A DNA stretch of 64,000 nucleotides, taken from positions 31,092 to 95,091 of the forward strand of contig JAMLIV010000009.1 of the NCBI GenBank assembly GCA_023954075.1, written 5' to 3'. The notes under the pieces were generated by a model, which had not been told where the DNA came from, made no database searches, and was given only the letters and a program-made list of their open reading frames with translations. The position numbers and the translations under genes are program-made. The stretch comes from Lysobacteraceae bacterium (lineage in GTDB: Bacteria; Pseudomonadota; Gammaproteobacteria; Xanthomonadales; Xanthomonadaceae). This document shows, piece by piece, positions 29,235 through 39,550 of this stretch (positions are counted from its first letter, which is position 1; each line of letters starts with the position of its first letter).

Positions 29235-29957
29235 TCACGGCGCGCCCGTCGCCTCGCCGCCGTCCCCGGCCTGCTGCAGGAAAGCGCGGATGAGCGGCAC
29301 CGTGACGCGGCGCTGCTCGGCCAGGCTGACCCGATCCAGCTGCTCGAGCAGGGCCACCAGCGAGGCCATGTCGCGCCCGACGCGACGCAGCAGGTAGCCG
29401 ACCGCCGCCTCGTCGAGCACCCAGCCGCGATCCTGCGCCTTGCGCTGCAGGATCGCCGTGCGCAGCGCATCGTCGCTGCGCGGCAGGGTGAGCTGGATGC
29501 ACTGGCCCAGGCGCGAGCGCAGATCCGGCAGGTCCACCGCCAGCCCCGCCGGCGTCTGGCGCGCCACATAGAGCACCGCGCAGCCGGCGGCCTGGCAGCG
29601 GTTGTGGAAATCGAACAGCGCGACCTCGTCGGCACGCGCGCCGAGCACCGCGTCGAGCCCATCGAGCACCGCCAGGCCGAGCCGGTCCAGACCCGCCAAC
29701 CCCTGTTCCACCCGCCCCTGCAGCCGCACCAGCGGCACGTATTGCACCGCCAGACCCGCCGCCGCCGCGGCCTGCGCGGTGGCGATGGCGAGGTGGGTCT
29801 TGCCGCTGCCCTCGGGCCCGGACAGCAACACGAAACCCGGCTCGCCCGCGGCCATTGCGCGCAGGCGGGCGGGCACCTCGGGCGCGCCGACGAAGGTTTC
29901 GAAACGGAAGTCGGGTGCCGGGCGCAGCGCCAGCGGCAGCTGCGGCGTCAGGCTCAC
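29235..29957 (-). CDS. hda: DnaA regulatory inactivator Hda
   Basis: Hda is an AAA+ protein related to DnaA. With the DNA-loaded sliding clamp it stimulates ATP hydrolysis by DnaA and prevents re-initiation. The 240-residue protein starts with a clamp-binding-like 'MSLTPQLPLALRPAPDFRFE', then has the P-loop 'LLSGPEGSGKTHLAI' and 'LAVLDGLDAVLG' (Walker B region), and ends in a helical lid. The GTG start overlaps the stop of the upstream permease gene by 4 bases (GTGA), which fixes it. Confidence 0.92.
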   Translation of the reverse strand: MSLTPQLPLALRPAPDFRFETFVGAPEVPARLRAMAAGEPGFVLLSGPEGSGKTHLAIATAQAAAAAGLAVQYVPLVRLQGRVEQGLAGLDRLGLAVLDGLDAVLGARADEVALFDFHNRCQAAGCAVLYVARQTPAGLAVDLPDLRSRLGQCIQLTLPRSDDALRTAILQRKAQDRGWVLDEAAVGYLLRRVGRDMASLVALLEQLDRVSLAEQRRVTVPLIRAFLQQAGDGGEATGAP

Positions 29958-31147
29958 GCGCCCGATCCGCCCGGATCGGTGCCCGGATCGGTCTCCGCAC
30001 GACGCCCGCGCCGCCTGCGCCCGCGCGGGTTCGCCTTGCGCCTGATCGGTGGCGGTTCGCCCGCGGGAGGCGACGGCCCGTCCGGTGGCGGATGCTCCCC
30101 GGCATACAGCCGGCTCGCGGTGTACTCCTGATACAGGTAGCGCAGGATCACCATCACCACGGCAGCCACCGGCAGCGCCACCAGCACGCCGACGAAGCCG
30201 AAGAGCTGGCCGCCGGCCATCACCGCAAAGATCACCGCCACCGGGTGCATGCCGATCCGGTCTCCGACCAGGAACGGCGTCAGCACCACGCTTTCGAGCG
30301 TCTGCCCGACCGCGAACACCAGCCCCACCAGCAGCACGTGGGTGAGGTCGCCGTGCTGCACCATCGCCGCGATCAGGCCGGCACCCACGCCCACGATGGC
30401 TCCGAGGTAGGGAATGAAGCTCACCAGTCCGGCCACCATTCCGATCAGGAGCGCCAGATCGATGCCCGCCATCCACAGCCCGATCGAATAGATCGCACCC
30501 AGCGCCACCATGACGCTGAGCTGGCCGCGCAGAAAGCCGCCGAGCACGCTGTCGGCCTCGCGCGACAGGCGCGAGATCACAGGCTCGATCCGGCGCGGGA
30601 TCAGCAGGCGGATCTTCTCCACCATCACGTCCCAGTCGCGCAGCAGGTAGAAGGCCACCACCGGGATCAGCGCCAGGTTCACCAGCCAGCCGATGATCAC
30701 CATGCCCGAGCGCGAGATGCCGCCCAGCACCGTGGCGGCGAATCCGCCCGCCTGTTTCCAGTGGTCGCGCAACATGCCATAGAGGTATTCGAGGTCGAAT
30801 CCCTCGATTTCCACGCCGGTGCGCTCGGTGATCCAGGGCAGCACGGTGCCGGTGAACCACTCGCGATAGCGCGGGAACTGGTCGATGAAGGTCGAAACCT
30901 GCCGCTCCAGCAGCGGGATCAGCAGCAGCACCACGCCCACCAGAGCCAGGGTCATCAGCAGGAACACGATGACGACCGCCCCGCTGCGCGACAGGCGCAA
31001 CCGCTCCAGCCGATCCACCATCGGATCGCCAAGGTAGGCGAGCAGCGCGGCGATCACGAACGGCGTCAGCACCGGACCGAGCGCCCACAGCAGCAGGCCG
31101 ACCCCGAGCACCAGCGCAGCCAGTTGCCACTTGTGCTTGTCGCTCAT
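29954..31147 (-). CDS. AI-2E family transporter (PerM-like permease)
   Basis: The 397-residue inner-membrane protein has about seven to eight hydrophobic helices in the family layout. The first pair is 'LAALVLGVGLLLWALGPVLT' and 'FVIAALLAYLGDPMVDRLER'. Its central extracytoplasmic domain and the 'LVSFIPYLGAIVGVGAGLIA' motif are typical. The C terminus carries an arginine-rich tail ('RRKANPRGRRRRGRRAETD'). GGAG precedes the ATG at 31147; a GTG four codons upstream is less likely. The substrate is unknown. It is translationally coupled to hda by a 4-base overlap. Confidence 0.88.
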   Translation of the reverse strand: MSDKHKWQLAALVLGVGLLLWALGPVLTPFVIAALLAYLGDPMVDRLERLRLSRSGAVVIVFLLMTLALVGVVLLLIPLLERQVSTFIDQFPRYREWFTGTVLPWITERTGVEIEGFDLEYLYGMLRDHWKQAGGFAATVLGGISRSGMVIIGWLVNLALIPVVAFYLLRDWDVMVEKIRLLIPRRIEPVISRLSREADSVLGGFLRGQLSVMVALGAIYSIGLWMAGIDLALLIGMVAGLVSFIPYLGAIVGVGAGLIAAMVQHGDLTHVLLVGLVFAVGQTLESVVLTPFLVGDRIGMHPVAVIFAVMAGGQLFGFVGVLVALPVAAVVMVILRYLYQEYTASRLYAGEHPPPDGPSPPAGEPPPIRRKANPRGRRRRGRRAETDPGTDPGGSGA

Positions 31148-31240
31148 CGTCTTCTCCACGGATTCATCGGCAGCTCTGTCAGGCCTTGACGGTCCCGCCG
31201 GTGCGCGCGTGACTTCGCATGATCATGGATGCGGCCGCCG

Positions 31241-32281
31241 TCAGCGGCGCAAGCTGAACATGCTGGGCGTGCGCTGGTCGCCGACCGAGGTCGACTCCAG
31301 CGGGCCGCCCGCCAGCAGTTGCGCAAGGCTGCCCACGCCCGCGCCCAGTTCCACATCCAGCTCCACCCGATCCGCCGCCAGCGCGACCGGCGACACCGCG
31401 CGCACGATGGTCTGCCGGCGCAGGGCGGCGAGCACGCGGGCGTAGTCGGCGGCGCTCCCCAGCCCCTGCACCACGATGCGATAGGTTCCGGCCGGGCCGG
31501 AAAGCGTCACCTGCGCCAGCCGCCGCACCAGCGCATCGGCCGCGCCGTCCGCTCCCGCGGCCAGCACCGCGGCGGCCTGCGGATCACGGTTCTGCCAGCG
31601 CCCGATCTCGCTTTCCCCGTCGCGCAGGCGCCAGTCGACCACCCAGCCGCCGCCGTCGCGCCGCAGCCAGCCGATCAGCGCCGGTCCGCCGTAGCGTCGC
31701 GTGGCCGTGTCGACGGCGTAGTTGTCCTCGCCGGCCAGATCCAGCGCCCGGACGGCGGCCTGATCCCGGGCGTCCCAGGCCGGCAGGCGCAGGCGCAGGC
31801 CGCGCTGGCTGGCGCGGGTAGTCAGCGGCAGCACCGCCGCCGCGGCCGACTGCGACACGATGCGCGCGCCGGAACCATCGTCGATCGCCAGCCACAGGAT
31901 CGCCTGGACGCGCCGCGGCGGTGCCGCGCCCCCGCCGCCGGCCGCCAGCAGGTGCTGGACGCCGGCGGCGTCGAAGCGCGCGATCAGGTGCAGGCGGCGG
32001 GTCGGCACGCCGTCCACGTCCGCCACCTCCTGGCGGTAGCGATACTGCTGCAGCAGGCCCGCAGCATTTGCGCCATGCGCGGCATCGGGCGCGGCCCCGG
32101 CCCTGGCCAGCACCTGGGCGAGGGCCTGCGGCAGCGCCGCCTCACGGTCCGCGTCCGACTGGCTGGCCACGGCGACCTCGCCCTCGTAGGGACCGATCAC
32201 CTGCGCCAGCGCCGGCAGACAGGGCGCGATGGCCAGCAGCACGAGCAGGAAAAGGCGAAAGGAAGAGCAAGCGCGCGCCAT
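31241..32281 (-). CDS. DUF2066 domain exported protein
   Basis: The 346-residue protein has a signal peptide ('[20 protein letters not shown]') and the DUF2066 hallmark '[20 protein letters not shown]' followed by '[20 protein letters not shown]'. The role is unknown; the family sits beside AI-2E permease, hda and purM genes in many gammaproteobacteria, as here. GAGGG precedes the chosen ATG, so 19 upstream codons are left out. It diverges from purM across about 130 bases that hold the purM -10 box. Confidence 0.85.
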   Translation of the reverse strand: MARACSSFRLFLLVLLAIAPCLPALAQVIGPYEGEVAVASQSDADREAALPQALAQVLARAGAAPDAAHGANAAGLLQQYRYRQEVADVDGVPTRRLHLIARFDAAGVQHLLAAGGGGAAPPRRVQAILWLAIDDGSGARIVSQSAAAAVLPLTTRASQRGLRLRLPAWDARDQAAVRALDLAGEDNYAVDTATRRYGGPALIGWLRRDGGGWVVDWRLRDGESEIGRWQNRDPQAAAVLAAGADGAADALVRRLAQVTLSGPAGTYRIVVQGLGSAADYARVLAALRRQTIVRAVSPVALAADRVELDVELGAGVGSLAQLLAGGPLESTSVGDQRTPSMFSLRR

Positions 32282-32379
32282 GGAAAAACCCTCGAAGTCA
32301 GACGCGCATGGTGCCGCAAGGCGGGCCGCAGCGTCCACGAACGGACGCTCCTCCGCGCACGATGCCGCGGGCGAGCGGC

Positions 32380-32385
32380 TACAAT
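32380..32385 (+). promoter_or_regulatory. Candidate -10 box of purM
   Basis: TACAAT, preceded by GGC, lies 33 bases before the GTG start. No convincing -35 box is present. No PurR-like palindrome was noticed. Confidence 0.45.
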
Positions 32386-32412
32386 TGCGCCCCCCGCATC
32401 CAGGATCCTGCC

Positions 32413-33450
32413 GTGTCCGCCGCCAAGCCGCCGCTCACCTACCGCGATGCGGGCGTCGACATCGACGCAGGCAACGCCCTCGTCGACCGCATCAAGCCGC
32501 TGGTGCGGCGCAGCTTCCGCCCGGAAGTGATGGGCGGGCTGGGCGGTTTCGGTGCCCTGTTCGATCTGTCGAACCGGTACCGCGAGCCGGTGCTGGTGTC
32601 GGGCACCGACGGCGTCGGTACCAAGCTCAAGCTGGCGCAGGACTGGAACCGCCACGACACCATCGGCATCGATCTGGTCGGCATGTGCGTCAACGACGTG
32701 CTGGTGCAGGGTGCCGAGCCGCTGTTTTTCCTCGATTATTTCGCCACCGGCAGGCTCGACGTGGACACCGCCGCGCGCGTCGTGGGCGGCATCGTGGAAG
32801 GCTGCGTGCGCGCCGGCTGCGCCCTGATCGGCGGCGAAACCGCGGAAATGCCCGACATGTATCCGCCCGGCGAATACGACCTGGCCGGGTTCTGCGTGGG
32901 CGGCGTGGAAAAGTCGAAGCTGCTCGACGGCGGCGCGGTGCGCGCCGGCGACGCCATCATCGGCGTGGCGTCGAGCGGCCCGCATTCCAACGGCTACTCG
33001 CTGATCCGGCGCGTGCTGGCGCGCAGCGGTGCCGCGCCGGAGCTGCAGCTCGGCGACACCACGCTGGGCGACGCGCTGATGGCACCCACGGAAATCTACG
33101 TCAAACCGGTCCTCGCCCTGCTGGCCGCGCACGCCCCGCACGCGCTGGCCCACATCACCGGCGGCGGGCTGAGCGAAAACATCATCCGCGTGATTCCCGA
33201 AGACCTGGGCGTGGCCATCGAGGCCAGCGCGATCGCGCTGCCGCCGGTGTTCGACTGGCTCCAGCGCGAAGGCGGCATCGCCAATGCCGAAATGTGGCGC
33301 ACATTCAACTGCGGCATCGGCTTCGTGGTGATCGCCAGCCGCGACGAAGCGGCGGCCATGCAGGCATCGCTCGCACAGGCCGGGCTGGCCAATCGCATGA
33401 TCGGTGAAGTGGTCGCAGCCACCGGCGAGAGCCGCGTGCGGATCGGCTGA
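32413..33450 (+). CDS. purM: Phosphoribosylformylglycinamidine cyclo-ligase (AIR synthetase)
   Basis: PurM closes the imidazole ring of the purine precursor, using ATP. The 345-residue protein starts '[20 protein letters not shown]' and has the glycine-rich '[18 protein letters not shown]', the metal/phosphate loop '[20 protein letters not shown]'-like region near residue 140, and '[16 protein letters not shown]'. The GTG start follows AGGATCC. It overlaps purN by one base; purM-purN is the standard gene pair. Confidence 0.95.
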   Translation: MSAAKPPLTYRDAGVDIDAGNALVDRIKPLVRRSFRPEVMGGLGGFGALFDLSNRYREPVLVSGTDGVGTKLKLAQDWNRHDTIGIDLVGMCVNDVLVQGAEPLFFLDYFATGRLDVDTAARVVGGIVEGCVRAGCALIGGETAEMPDMYPPGEYDLAGFCVGGVEKSKLLDGGAVRAGDAIIGVASSGPHSNGYSLIRRVLARSGAAPELQLGDTTLGDALMAPTEIYVKPVLALLAAHAPHALAHITGGGLSENIIRVIPEDLGVAIEASAIALPPVFDWLQREGGIANAEMWRTFNCGIGFVVIASRDEAAAMQASLAQAGLANRMIGEVVAATGESRVRIG

Positions 33451-34112
33451 TGCTGCGCGTCGCGGTACTGGCCTCGGGCCGGGGCAGCAATCTGGCCGCG
33501 CTGCTGGCCGCGAGCCGCGCGCCGGACGCGGGCTATCGCATCGTCGGGGTCTTTTCCGACCAGGCCGACGCCGGTGCGCTCGCGCTGGCGCGCGAGGCCG
33601 ATATCGAGGCAGCCGCCGTGACGCGCCGGCCGGACGAGCCGCGCGCCGCGCACGACGCCCGCCTGTTCGCCCGCGTGGCCGAGGTTCAGCCCAACCTCAT
33701 CGTCTGTGCGGGATACATGCGCATCATTTCCGCCGAAGCGCTGTCGCAACTGGCCATCCCGATGATCAACCTCCATCCCTCGCTGCTGCCGCTCCATCCG
33801 GGTCTGGACACCCATGCGCGTGCGCTGGCCGCCGGCGACGCGCAGCACGGCTGCAGCGTGCACGTGGTCACCGCCGACCTCGACGCCGGCCCGCTGCTGG
33901 CCCAATCGCGGATCGCCATCGAAGCGGACGACACGCCCGAGCGTCTGGCCGCGCGCGTGCTGGCGTGCGAGCACCGGCTGCTGCCGGCCACCGTGCGCGC
34001 CATTGCCCGCGGGACGCTCGATCTCTCCGGCCCCGTGCCGCATCACGGCGGCGTGCCGCTAAGCGCACCGCTGCAGCTCGATCCATCCACGCTTGAAGGA
34101 CTGCGGGCATGA
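33450..34112 (+). CDS. purN: Phosphoribosylglycinamide formyltransferase
   Basis: PurN transfers a formyl group from 10-formyltetrahydrofolate to GAR in purine synthesis. The 220-residue protein shows 'VAVLASGRGSNLAALLAA' (phosphate loop), 'IVCAGYMRIISAEAL', 'MINLHPSLLPLHPGLDTHAR' with the catalytic Asn/His pair, and 'HVVTADLDAGPLLAQSRI' with the catalytic Asp. The purM stop and purN ATG overlap by one base, and the purN stop overlaps the next gene by 4 bases. Confidence 0.95.
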   Translation: MLRVAVLASGRGSNLAALLAASRAPDAGYRIVGVFSDQADAGALALAREADIEAAAVTRRPDEPRAAHDARLFARVAEVQPNLIVCAGYMRIISAEALSQLAIPMINLHPSLLPLHPGLDTHARALAAGDAQHGCSVHVVTADLDAGPLLAQSRIAIEADDTPERLAARVLACEHRLLPATVRAIARGTLDLSGPVPHHGGVPLSAPLQLDPSTLEGLRA

Positions 34113-34816
34113 CGCGGCACCGGTTTTTCCCGCTGGCGGCGCTGCTCGCGCTCACCGCCACGCCCGCCGTCGCGCAGGAGGCGCTGTCGCCCTATGTCGC
34201 CGAGTACGAGGTGCTGCGCTCGGGCGCGGTCGAAGGGCGCGCCACCATGTCGCTGACCGCGGAAGGCGACGGGATCTGGCGGCTGGAAGGGCACACGCGG
34301 GGAACCCAGGGCCTGGCGGCGCTGGCGGGACTGCGCATCGACGAAACCTCGCGCTTCCGCGAGACCGCGGAGGGCCTGCAGTGCGTCCGCTACGATTACC
34401 GCCAGACCGGCCTGCGCAAGCGCGAGCGCCGGGTCGATTGCGGGGCCGATGGCATCGTCAGCCGCGACCATCGCGGCGAGTACCAGTTTCCCGCACAGCC
34501 CGGGGTCATCGACCAGCAGGCCGTGGGCCTGGCGCTGGCGATCGACCTGGCGGCGGGTCGCCGCGGGAAACTGGAATACCAGGTCGTCGATCGCGAGGAG
34601 CTTGCGGCCCAGGCCTACCGGGTCGATGGCGAAGACACCGTCCAGGTGCCGGCCGGACGCCTGCGCGCGATGAAGGTCGAGCGCATCCGCGAGGATGCGC
34701 GGCGCGTCACCACGACCTGGTTCGGCATCGGGCAGGGCTGGGTGCCGGTGCGCATCCTGCAGGCCGAATCCGACGGCATGGCCTTCGAGCTGCGCCTGGT
34801 GTCGGTGCGGCGCTGA
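34109..34816 (+). CDS. DUF3108 domain exported protein
   Basis: The 235-residue protein has a signal peptide ending 'ATPAVAQEALSPYVAEYEVL' and a DUF3108 beta-rich domain typified by 'CVRYDYRQTGLRKRERRVDC' and 'TTTWFGIGQGWVPVRILQAE'. Two cysteines in that stretch may form a disulfide. The function is unknown; its position after purN is common in gammaproteobacteria. It overlaps purN by 4 bases and is therefore part of the purM operon. Confidence 0.88.
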   Translation: MTRHRFFPLAALLALTATPAVAQEALSPYVAEYEVLRSGAVEGRATMSLTAEGDGIWRLEGHTRGTQGLAALAGLRIDETSRFRETAEGLQCVRYDYRQTGLRKRERRVDCGADGIVSRDHRGEYQFPAQPGVIDQQAVGLALAIDLAAGRRGKLEYQVVDREELAAQAYRVDGEDTVQVPAGRLRAMKVERIREDARRVTTTWFGIGQGWVPVRILQAESDGMAFELRLVSVRR

Positions 34817-34863
34817 CGGCCGCCGGGCCTTCGCCGGCAGCGCGCAGCCCGCGCCTGCGGCGC

Positions 34864-34869
34864 TATGCT
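34864..34869 (+). promoter_or_regulatory. Candidate -10 box of the dodecin gene
   Basis: TATGCT, preceded by GCGC, lies about 80 bases before the ATG. The gene may also be read from the purM operon. Weak support. Confidence 0.3.
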
Positions 34870-34949
34870 TGGGCAACCGGCTTCCGGCGGCAGCGGGATG
34901 TTGCGCCGCAGCGGGGTGCCGGGCATCCATCCTTTACACGAGGTGTCCC

Positions 34950-35153
34950 ATGTCCGTGGCAAAAGTCATCGAAATCAGTTCTTCCTCTCCCCAGAGCATC
35001 GAAGACGCGGTCAAGCGCGGTCTCGCCAAGACAGCGGAATCGGTGAAGAACATCCAGGGTGCCTGGATCAACGAGACCAAGGCGGTCACCACCCCCGACG
35101 GCACCGTCAGCGAGTGGCGGGTCAACATGCGGGTCAGCTTCATCGTCGAGTGA
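34950..35153 (+). CDS. Dodecin (flavin-binding)
   Basis: The 67-residue protein has the typical dodecin sequence 'MSVAKVIEISSSSPQSIEDA', then 'TAESVKNIQGAWINETKA' with the flavin-stacking tryptophan, and a C-terminal beta strand. Twelve copies form a hollow sphere that stores or buffers flavins such as FMN, and in some bacteria CoA as well. AGGTG lies 6 bases before the ATG. A strong terminator follows immediately. Confidence 0.93.
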   Translation: MSVAKVIEISSSSPQSIEDAVKRGLAKTAESVKNIQGAWINETKAVTTPDGTVSEWRVNMRVSFIVE

Positions 35154-35168
35154 ACGACCGCATCCGCC

Positions 35169-35205
35169 CACGAAAAAGCCCGGCGCACGGCCGGGCTTTT
35201 TCGTG
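35169..35205. terminator. Bidirectional terminator between dodecin and murA
   Basis: A perfect 15-bp stem (CACGAAAAAGCCCGG with CCGGGCTTTTTCGTG) with a 7-base loop has an A-run and a T-run in its arms. It ends transcription of the dodecin gene and of the convergent murA. Confidence 0.9.
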
Positions 35206-35214
35206 GCATCGGAT

Positions 35215-36507
<1,293 letters not shown>

Positions 36508-36741
36508 TCAGGCGCGCGCTTCGTCCGGTGTCATGGTTTTGAGGGCCAGCGCGTGGATTTCCCCGCCCATGCGGTCGCCCAAGGTCGCGTAGACCAGGCG
36601 ATGGCGCGCCAGCGGCAGCTTGCCGGCGAAGGCATCGCTGATCACCGTGGCCTCGAAGTGCACCCCGTCATCACCCGAAACATCGACCACGGCACCGGGC
36701 AGACCGGCCTCGATCAACTGGCGAATGCGCTGTGGGTCCAT
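36508..36741 (-). CDS. ibaG: BolA-family protein IbaG
   Basis: The 77-residue protein shows BolA-fold features: 'RIRQLIEAGLPGAVVDVSGD', 'GVHFEATVISDAFAGKLPLA', 'RHRLVYATLGDRMGGEIHAL'. The last segment contains the histidine that in complexes with monothiol glutaredoxins binds a [2Fe-2S] cluster. The start 'MDPQRIRQ' follows GGA at 7 bases. Upstream methionines lack a ribosome-binding site. The ibaG-murA pairing is conserved, although the mla genes that usually precede it are not here. Confidence 0.9.
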   Translation of the reverse strand: MDPQRIRQLIEAGLPGAVVDVSGDDGVHFEATVISDAFAGKLPLARHRLVYATLGDRMGGEIHALALKTMTPDEARA

Positions 36742-36822
36742 CGAAAAATCCGGCACTGAAAACATGAATGAAACCGTCCGCATCACCCGGTGCCGGGCGG
36801 GCGGCCGGGCGGGGCGCTGGGG

Positions 36823-36828
36823 TAGAAT
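36823..36828 (+). promoter_or_regulatory. Candidate -10 box of the kdsD operon
   Basis: TAGAAT, preceded by GGGG, lies 80 bases before the kdsD ATG. It is followed by an AT-rich stretch (CATCATAAATCATAAC) that may be part of the leader. Confidence 0.45.
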
Positions 36829-36908
36829 GGCCAAGCATCATAAATCATAACGCCCGCCGCGCCCGAACCCGGGCCCACCGCGCCGGCCGATCAGGTGACC
36901 CACCACCC

Positions 36909-37931
36909 ATGAATGCCACCCTCCGCACCTTGGTTCCGCCCTCCGGCAGTGCCGACCTCGACCCCTCCCGACTGATCGCCGCCGCCCAGTCGGTGTTCGA
37001 CAATGAGGCGCGCGCGCTCCTGAGCCTGCGGAGCCGGGTCGACGCCAACTTCGTTGCGGCCTGCCGCGCCATGCTTGCCGCGCGCGGGCGCGTGATCACC
37101 ACCGGCATGGGCAAATCCGGCCACATCGCCAGCAAGATCGCCGCCACCATGGCCTCCACCGGCACGCCGGCCTTCTTCGTGCACCCGGGCGAGGCCAGCC
37201 ACGGCGATCTGGGCATGATCACCGAACACGACGTGGTGCTGGCGCTGTCCTATTCGGGCGAGAGCGACGAGGTGCTCACCATCGTCCCGGCGCTGCGGCG
37301 CCAGGGCAACACCCTGATCGCCATGACCGGCCGCGCCGATTCCACCCTGGCCCGCCTGTCGGATATCCACCTCGACGTCGCCGTCGGGGAAGAGGCGTGC
37401 CCGCTGGGGCTGGCCCCGACCACCAGCACCACCGCCTCGCTCGCCATGGGCGATGCCCTCGCGGTCACGCTGCTGGAGGCGCGCGGCTTCACCAGCCAGG
37501 ACTTCGCCCGCTCGCACCCGGCCGGCAGCCTCGGCCGACGCCTGCTGCTGCGCATCGCCGATGTGATGCACGCCGGCGACGAGATCCCGCGCGTGCCGGG
37601 CGATGCCACGATCAGTCAGGCCGTGGTGGAGATGAGCCGCAAGCGTCTGGGCATGACCGCCATCGTCGATCGCGACAATCGCCTGCTCGGCGTCTTCACC
37701 GACGGCGACCTGCGCCGCGCGATGGACGATCCGAGCGCCGACCTGCGCACCACGCCGGTCGCGGCGGTGATGGGCCGCGAGCCCAAGACGCTCACCCCCG
37801 AACGCCTCGCCGTGGAAGCGGCGCGCATGATGGAAGACCACAAGATTTCCGCCGTGGTCGTGGTGGACGAGCAACAGCGCGTCATGGGCGCGCTCAACAT
37901 CCACGACCTCCTGCGCGCGCGGGTGGTATGA
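36909..37931 (+). CDS. kdsD: Arabinose-5-phosphate isomerase
   Basis: KdsD converts ribulose 5-phosphate to arabinose 5-phosphate, the first step to Kdo for lipopolysaccharide. The 340-residue protein has an N-terminal SIS domain ('ITTGMGKSGHIASKIAATMA', 'FFVHPGEASHGDLGMITEHD') and two C-terminal CBS domains (from about residue 215). It leads a long operon, overlapping kdsC by 4 bases. AGGTGA lies 10 bases before the ATG. A longer upstream start is not supported. Confidence 0.93.
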   Translation: MNATLRTLVPPSGSADLDPSRLIAAAQSVFDNEARALLSLRSRVDANFVAACRAMLAARGRVITTGMGKSGHIASKIAATMASTGTPAFFVHPGEASHGDLGMITEHDVVLALSYSGESDEVLTIVPALRRQGNTLIAMTGRADSTLARLSDIHLDVAVGEEACPLGLAPTTSTTASLAMGDALAVTLLEARGFTSQDFARSHPAGSLGRRLLLRIADVMHAGDEIPRVPGDATISQAVVEMSRKRLGMTAIVDRDNRLLGVFTDGDLRRAMDDPSADLRTTPVAAVMGREPKTLTPERLAVEAARMMEDHKISAVVVVDEQQRVMGALNIHDLLRARVV

Positions 37932-38482
37932 GCGCGCACTACCTGGCCGATGTTCCCGCCGCGGTGCGCGAACGCGCCGCCCGCATCCGCGTCGTGGCGC
38001 TCGACGTGGACGGCACGCTCACCGACGGCCGTCTGCGCTTCGCCTCCGACGGGAGCGAGACCAAGGCCTTCCACGCGCTCGACGGACAGGGCCTCAAGCT
38101 GCTGCGCGAATGCGGCATCGAAGTGGCGCTGATCACCGCGCGCAGCAGCGAGGTGGTCGCGCGCCGCGCCGTGGAGCTTGGCATCGTGCACCTGCACCAG
38201 GGCTGCCACGACAAGCGCGCCGCGCTGCGCGCCCTGTGCCAGATCCTCGCGCTCGAACCGGCGCAGGCCGCCTTCATGGGCGATGACCTGCCCGACCTGC
38301 CCGCGCTCGGCTGGGCGGGGCTGGCGGTCGGTCCGGCCAACGCGCATCCCTGGCTGCATCCGCACCTGCACTGGATCACCGCCGCGGCCGGCGGTCAGGG
38401 CGCGGTGCGCGCGCTGTGCGATCTCATCCTCGACGCGCAGGGCCACACCGGGCGGGTCCTGCAGCGGTTCGTCGATCCATGA
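37928..38482 (+). CDS. kdsC: 3-deoxy-D-manno-octulosonate 8-phosphate phosphatase
   Basis: KdsC removes phosphate from Kdo 8-phosphate. The 184-residue HAD-superfamily protein has the nucleophile motif 'VVALDVDGTLTDGRL', the 'ALITARSSEVVARRA' motif II, and 'AAFMGDDLPDLPAL' as motif IV. It lacks a cap, as usual for tetrameric KdsC. Its start and stop each overlap the neighbours by 4 bases (kdsD and lptC), so the genes are translationally coupled. Confidence 0.93.
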   Translation: MSAHYLADVPAAVRERAARIRVVALDVDGTLTDGRLRFASDGSETKAFHALDGQGLKLLRECGIEVALITARSSEVVARRAVELGIVHLHQGCHDKRAALRALCQILALEPAQAAFMGDDLPDLPALGWAGLAVGPANAHPWLHPHLHWITAAAGGQGAVRALCDLILDAQGHTGRVLQRFVDP

Positions 38483-39060
38483 GGCTGCCGCGCTGGGTTC
38501 CCGGCGCGCTGCTGCTGGTCGCGGCTGCCACCAGCAGCCTGGCGCTGTGGTGGCTGTATCGTCAGGACGAACCGGAACCGCTCACCGGGCCGCCGCGCTC
38601 GGATTATTTCCTCAGCGACTTCGACCTGGTGGCGCTGGACAGCGGCGGCAAGGAGTCCTTCCACGTCACGGGGCCATACCTGAGCCGCCACCCCTACCTT
38701 GGCACCATCGAGATCGAACAGCCGCGCTTCGCCTTGCCCGACAGCCGCGAGGGCACCTGGCTGGCGCGCGCCGACCGCGCCTGGGTCGATGCGGGCGGCA
38801 CCGAACTGCGCCTGATCGGCGCGGTGGCCCTGGACAGCCCGCCGGAAGGCGGTAGCGGCGAACTGGCGTTCCGCAGCGAACGGCTCGACGTCTTCCCGCG
38901 CGAGCGAAAGGTGCAAAGCGATGCCGTGGTCACGCTCACTTCGCGTGACTCTATACTGCGCGGACGCGGCCTGCGGGCCGACCTGGACACCCGCCGCTTC
39001 CAACTGCTCGACGAGGTCACCGGCCACTATGCTTCTCCCGTTTCGACTCCGCGCCGTTGA
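38479..39060 (+). CDS. lptC: LPS export protein LptC
   Basis: LptC is a bitopic inner-membrane protein that passes lipopolysaccharide from LptBFG to LptA. The 193-residue product has one N-terminal anchor ('VPGALLLVAAATSSLALWWL') and a periplasmic beta-jellyroll with 'GPPRSDYFLSDFDLVALDSG' and repeated strands ending 'SDAVVTLTSRDSILRGRGL'. Sequence conservation in this family is low; the call rests on the fold pattern and on position between kdsC and lptA. Confidence 0.88.
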   Translation: MRLPRWVPGALLLVAAATSSLALWWLYRQDEPEPLTGPPRSDYFLSDFDLVALDSGGKESFHVTGPYLSRHPYLGTIEIEQPRFALPDSREGTWLARADRAWVDAGGTELRLIGAVALDSPPEGGSGELAFRSERLDVFPRERKVQSDAVVTLTSRDSILRGRGLRADLDTRRFQLLDEVTGHYASPVSTPRR

Positions 39061-39550
39061 GCGACTGGCGCTCCTCGCCGCCTGCCTGGCGCTGTTCGCG
39101 CCGCCGGCGCTGGCCCGCTCCGATGACCGCGACAAGCCGCTCGACGTGCAGGCCGGAGGACTGGATGGCGTGATGACGCAGGATGGTGACACCCGCTTTA
39201 CCGATCTCGTCATCACCCAGGGCTCGCTGCGCATCGATGCCGCCGAGGCCACGGTGACGCGCGTCGCCGGCGAGGTGACCCGCGTGCTGCTGAAAGGCAG
39301 CCCCGCCTCGCTGCAGCAGGAAAACGACGAAGGCCAGCTCATGCGCGCCCGCGCGCAGCAGATCGTCTACGACACCGGCACCGAGATCGTCGTGCTCAGC
39401 GGCGATGTGCAGGTGGAACAGGGCCGCGACACCTTCCGCGGCGATCGGGTGCGCTACGACACCCGCAATGGCCGCATCCAGGGCGGCGGTGGCGAGGGTG
39501 GCCGCATCCATCTGACCATCCAGCCCAAGCCGCGCGCCACAGGCAACTGA
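39029..39550 (+). CDS. lptA: LPS transport periplasmic protein LptA
   Basis: LptA forms the periplasmic bridge carrying lipopolysaccharide to the outer membrane. The 173-residue protein has a signal peptide ('[20 protein letters not shown]') and an OstA-like beta-jellyroll with '[20 protein letters not shown]', '[19 protein letters not shown]' and '[20 protein letters not shown]'. The start lies inside the end of lptC (32-base overlap). An AGG within lptC is the nearest ribosome-binding candidate. It overlaps lptB by one base. Confidence 0.92.
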   Translation: MLLPFRLRAVERLALLAACLALFAPPALARSDDRDKPLDVQAGGLDGVMTQDGDTRFTDLVITQGSLRIDAAEATVTRVAGEVTRVLLKGSPASLQQENDEGQLMRARAQQIVYDTGTEIVVLSGDVQVEQGRDTFRGDRVRYDTRNGRIQGGGGEGGRIHLTIQPKPRATGN

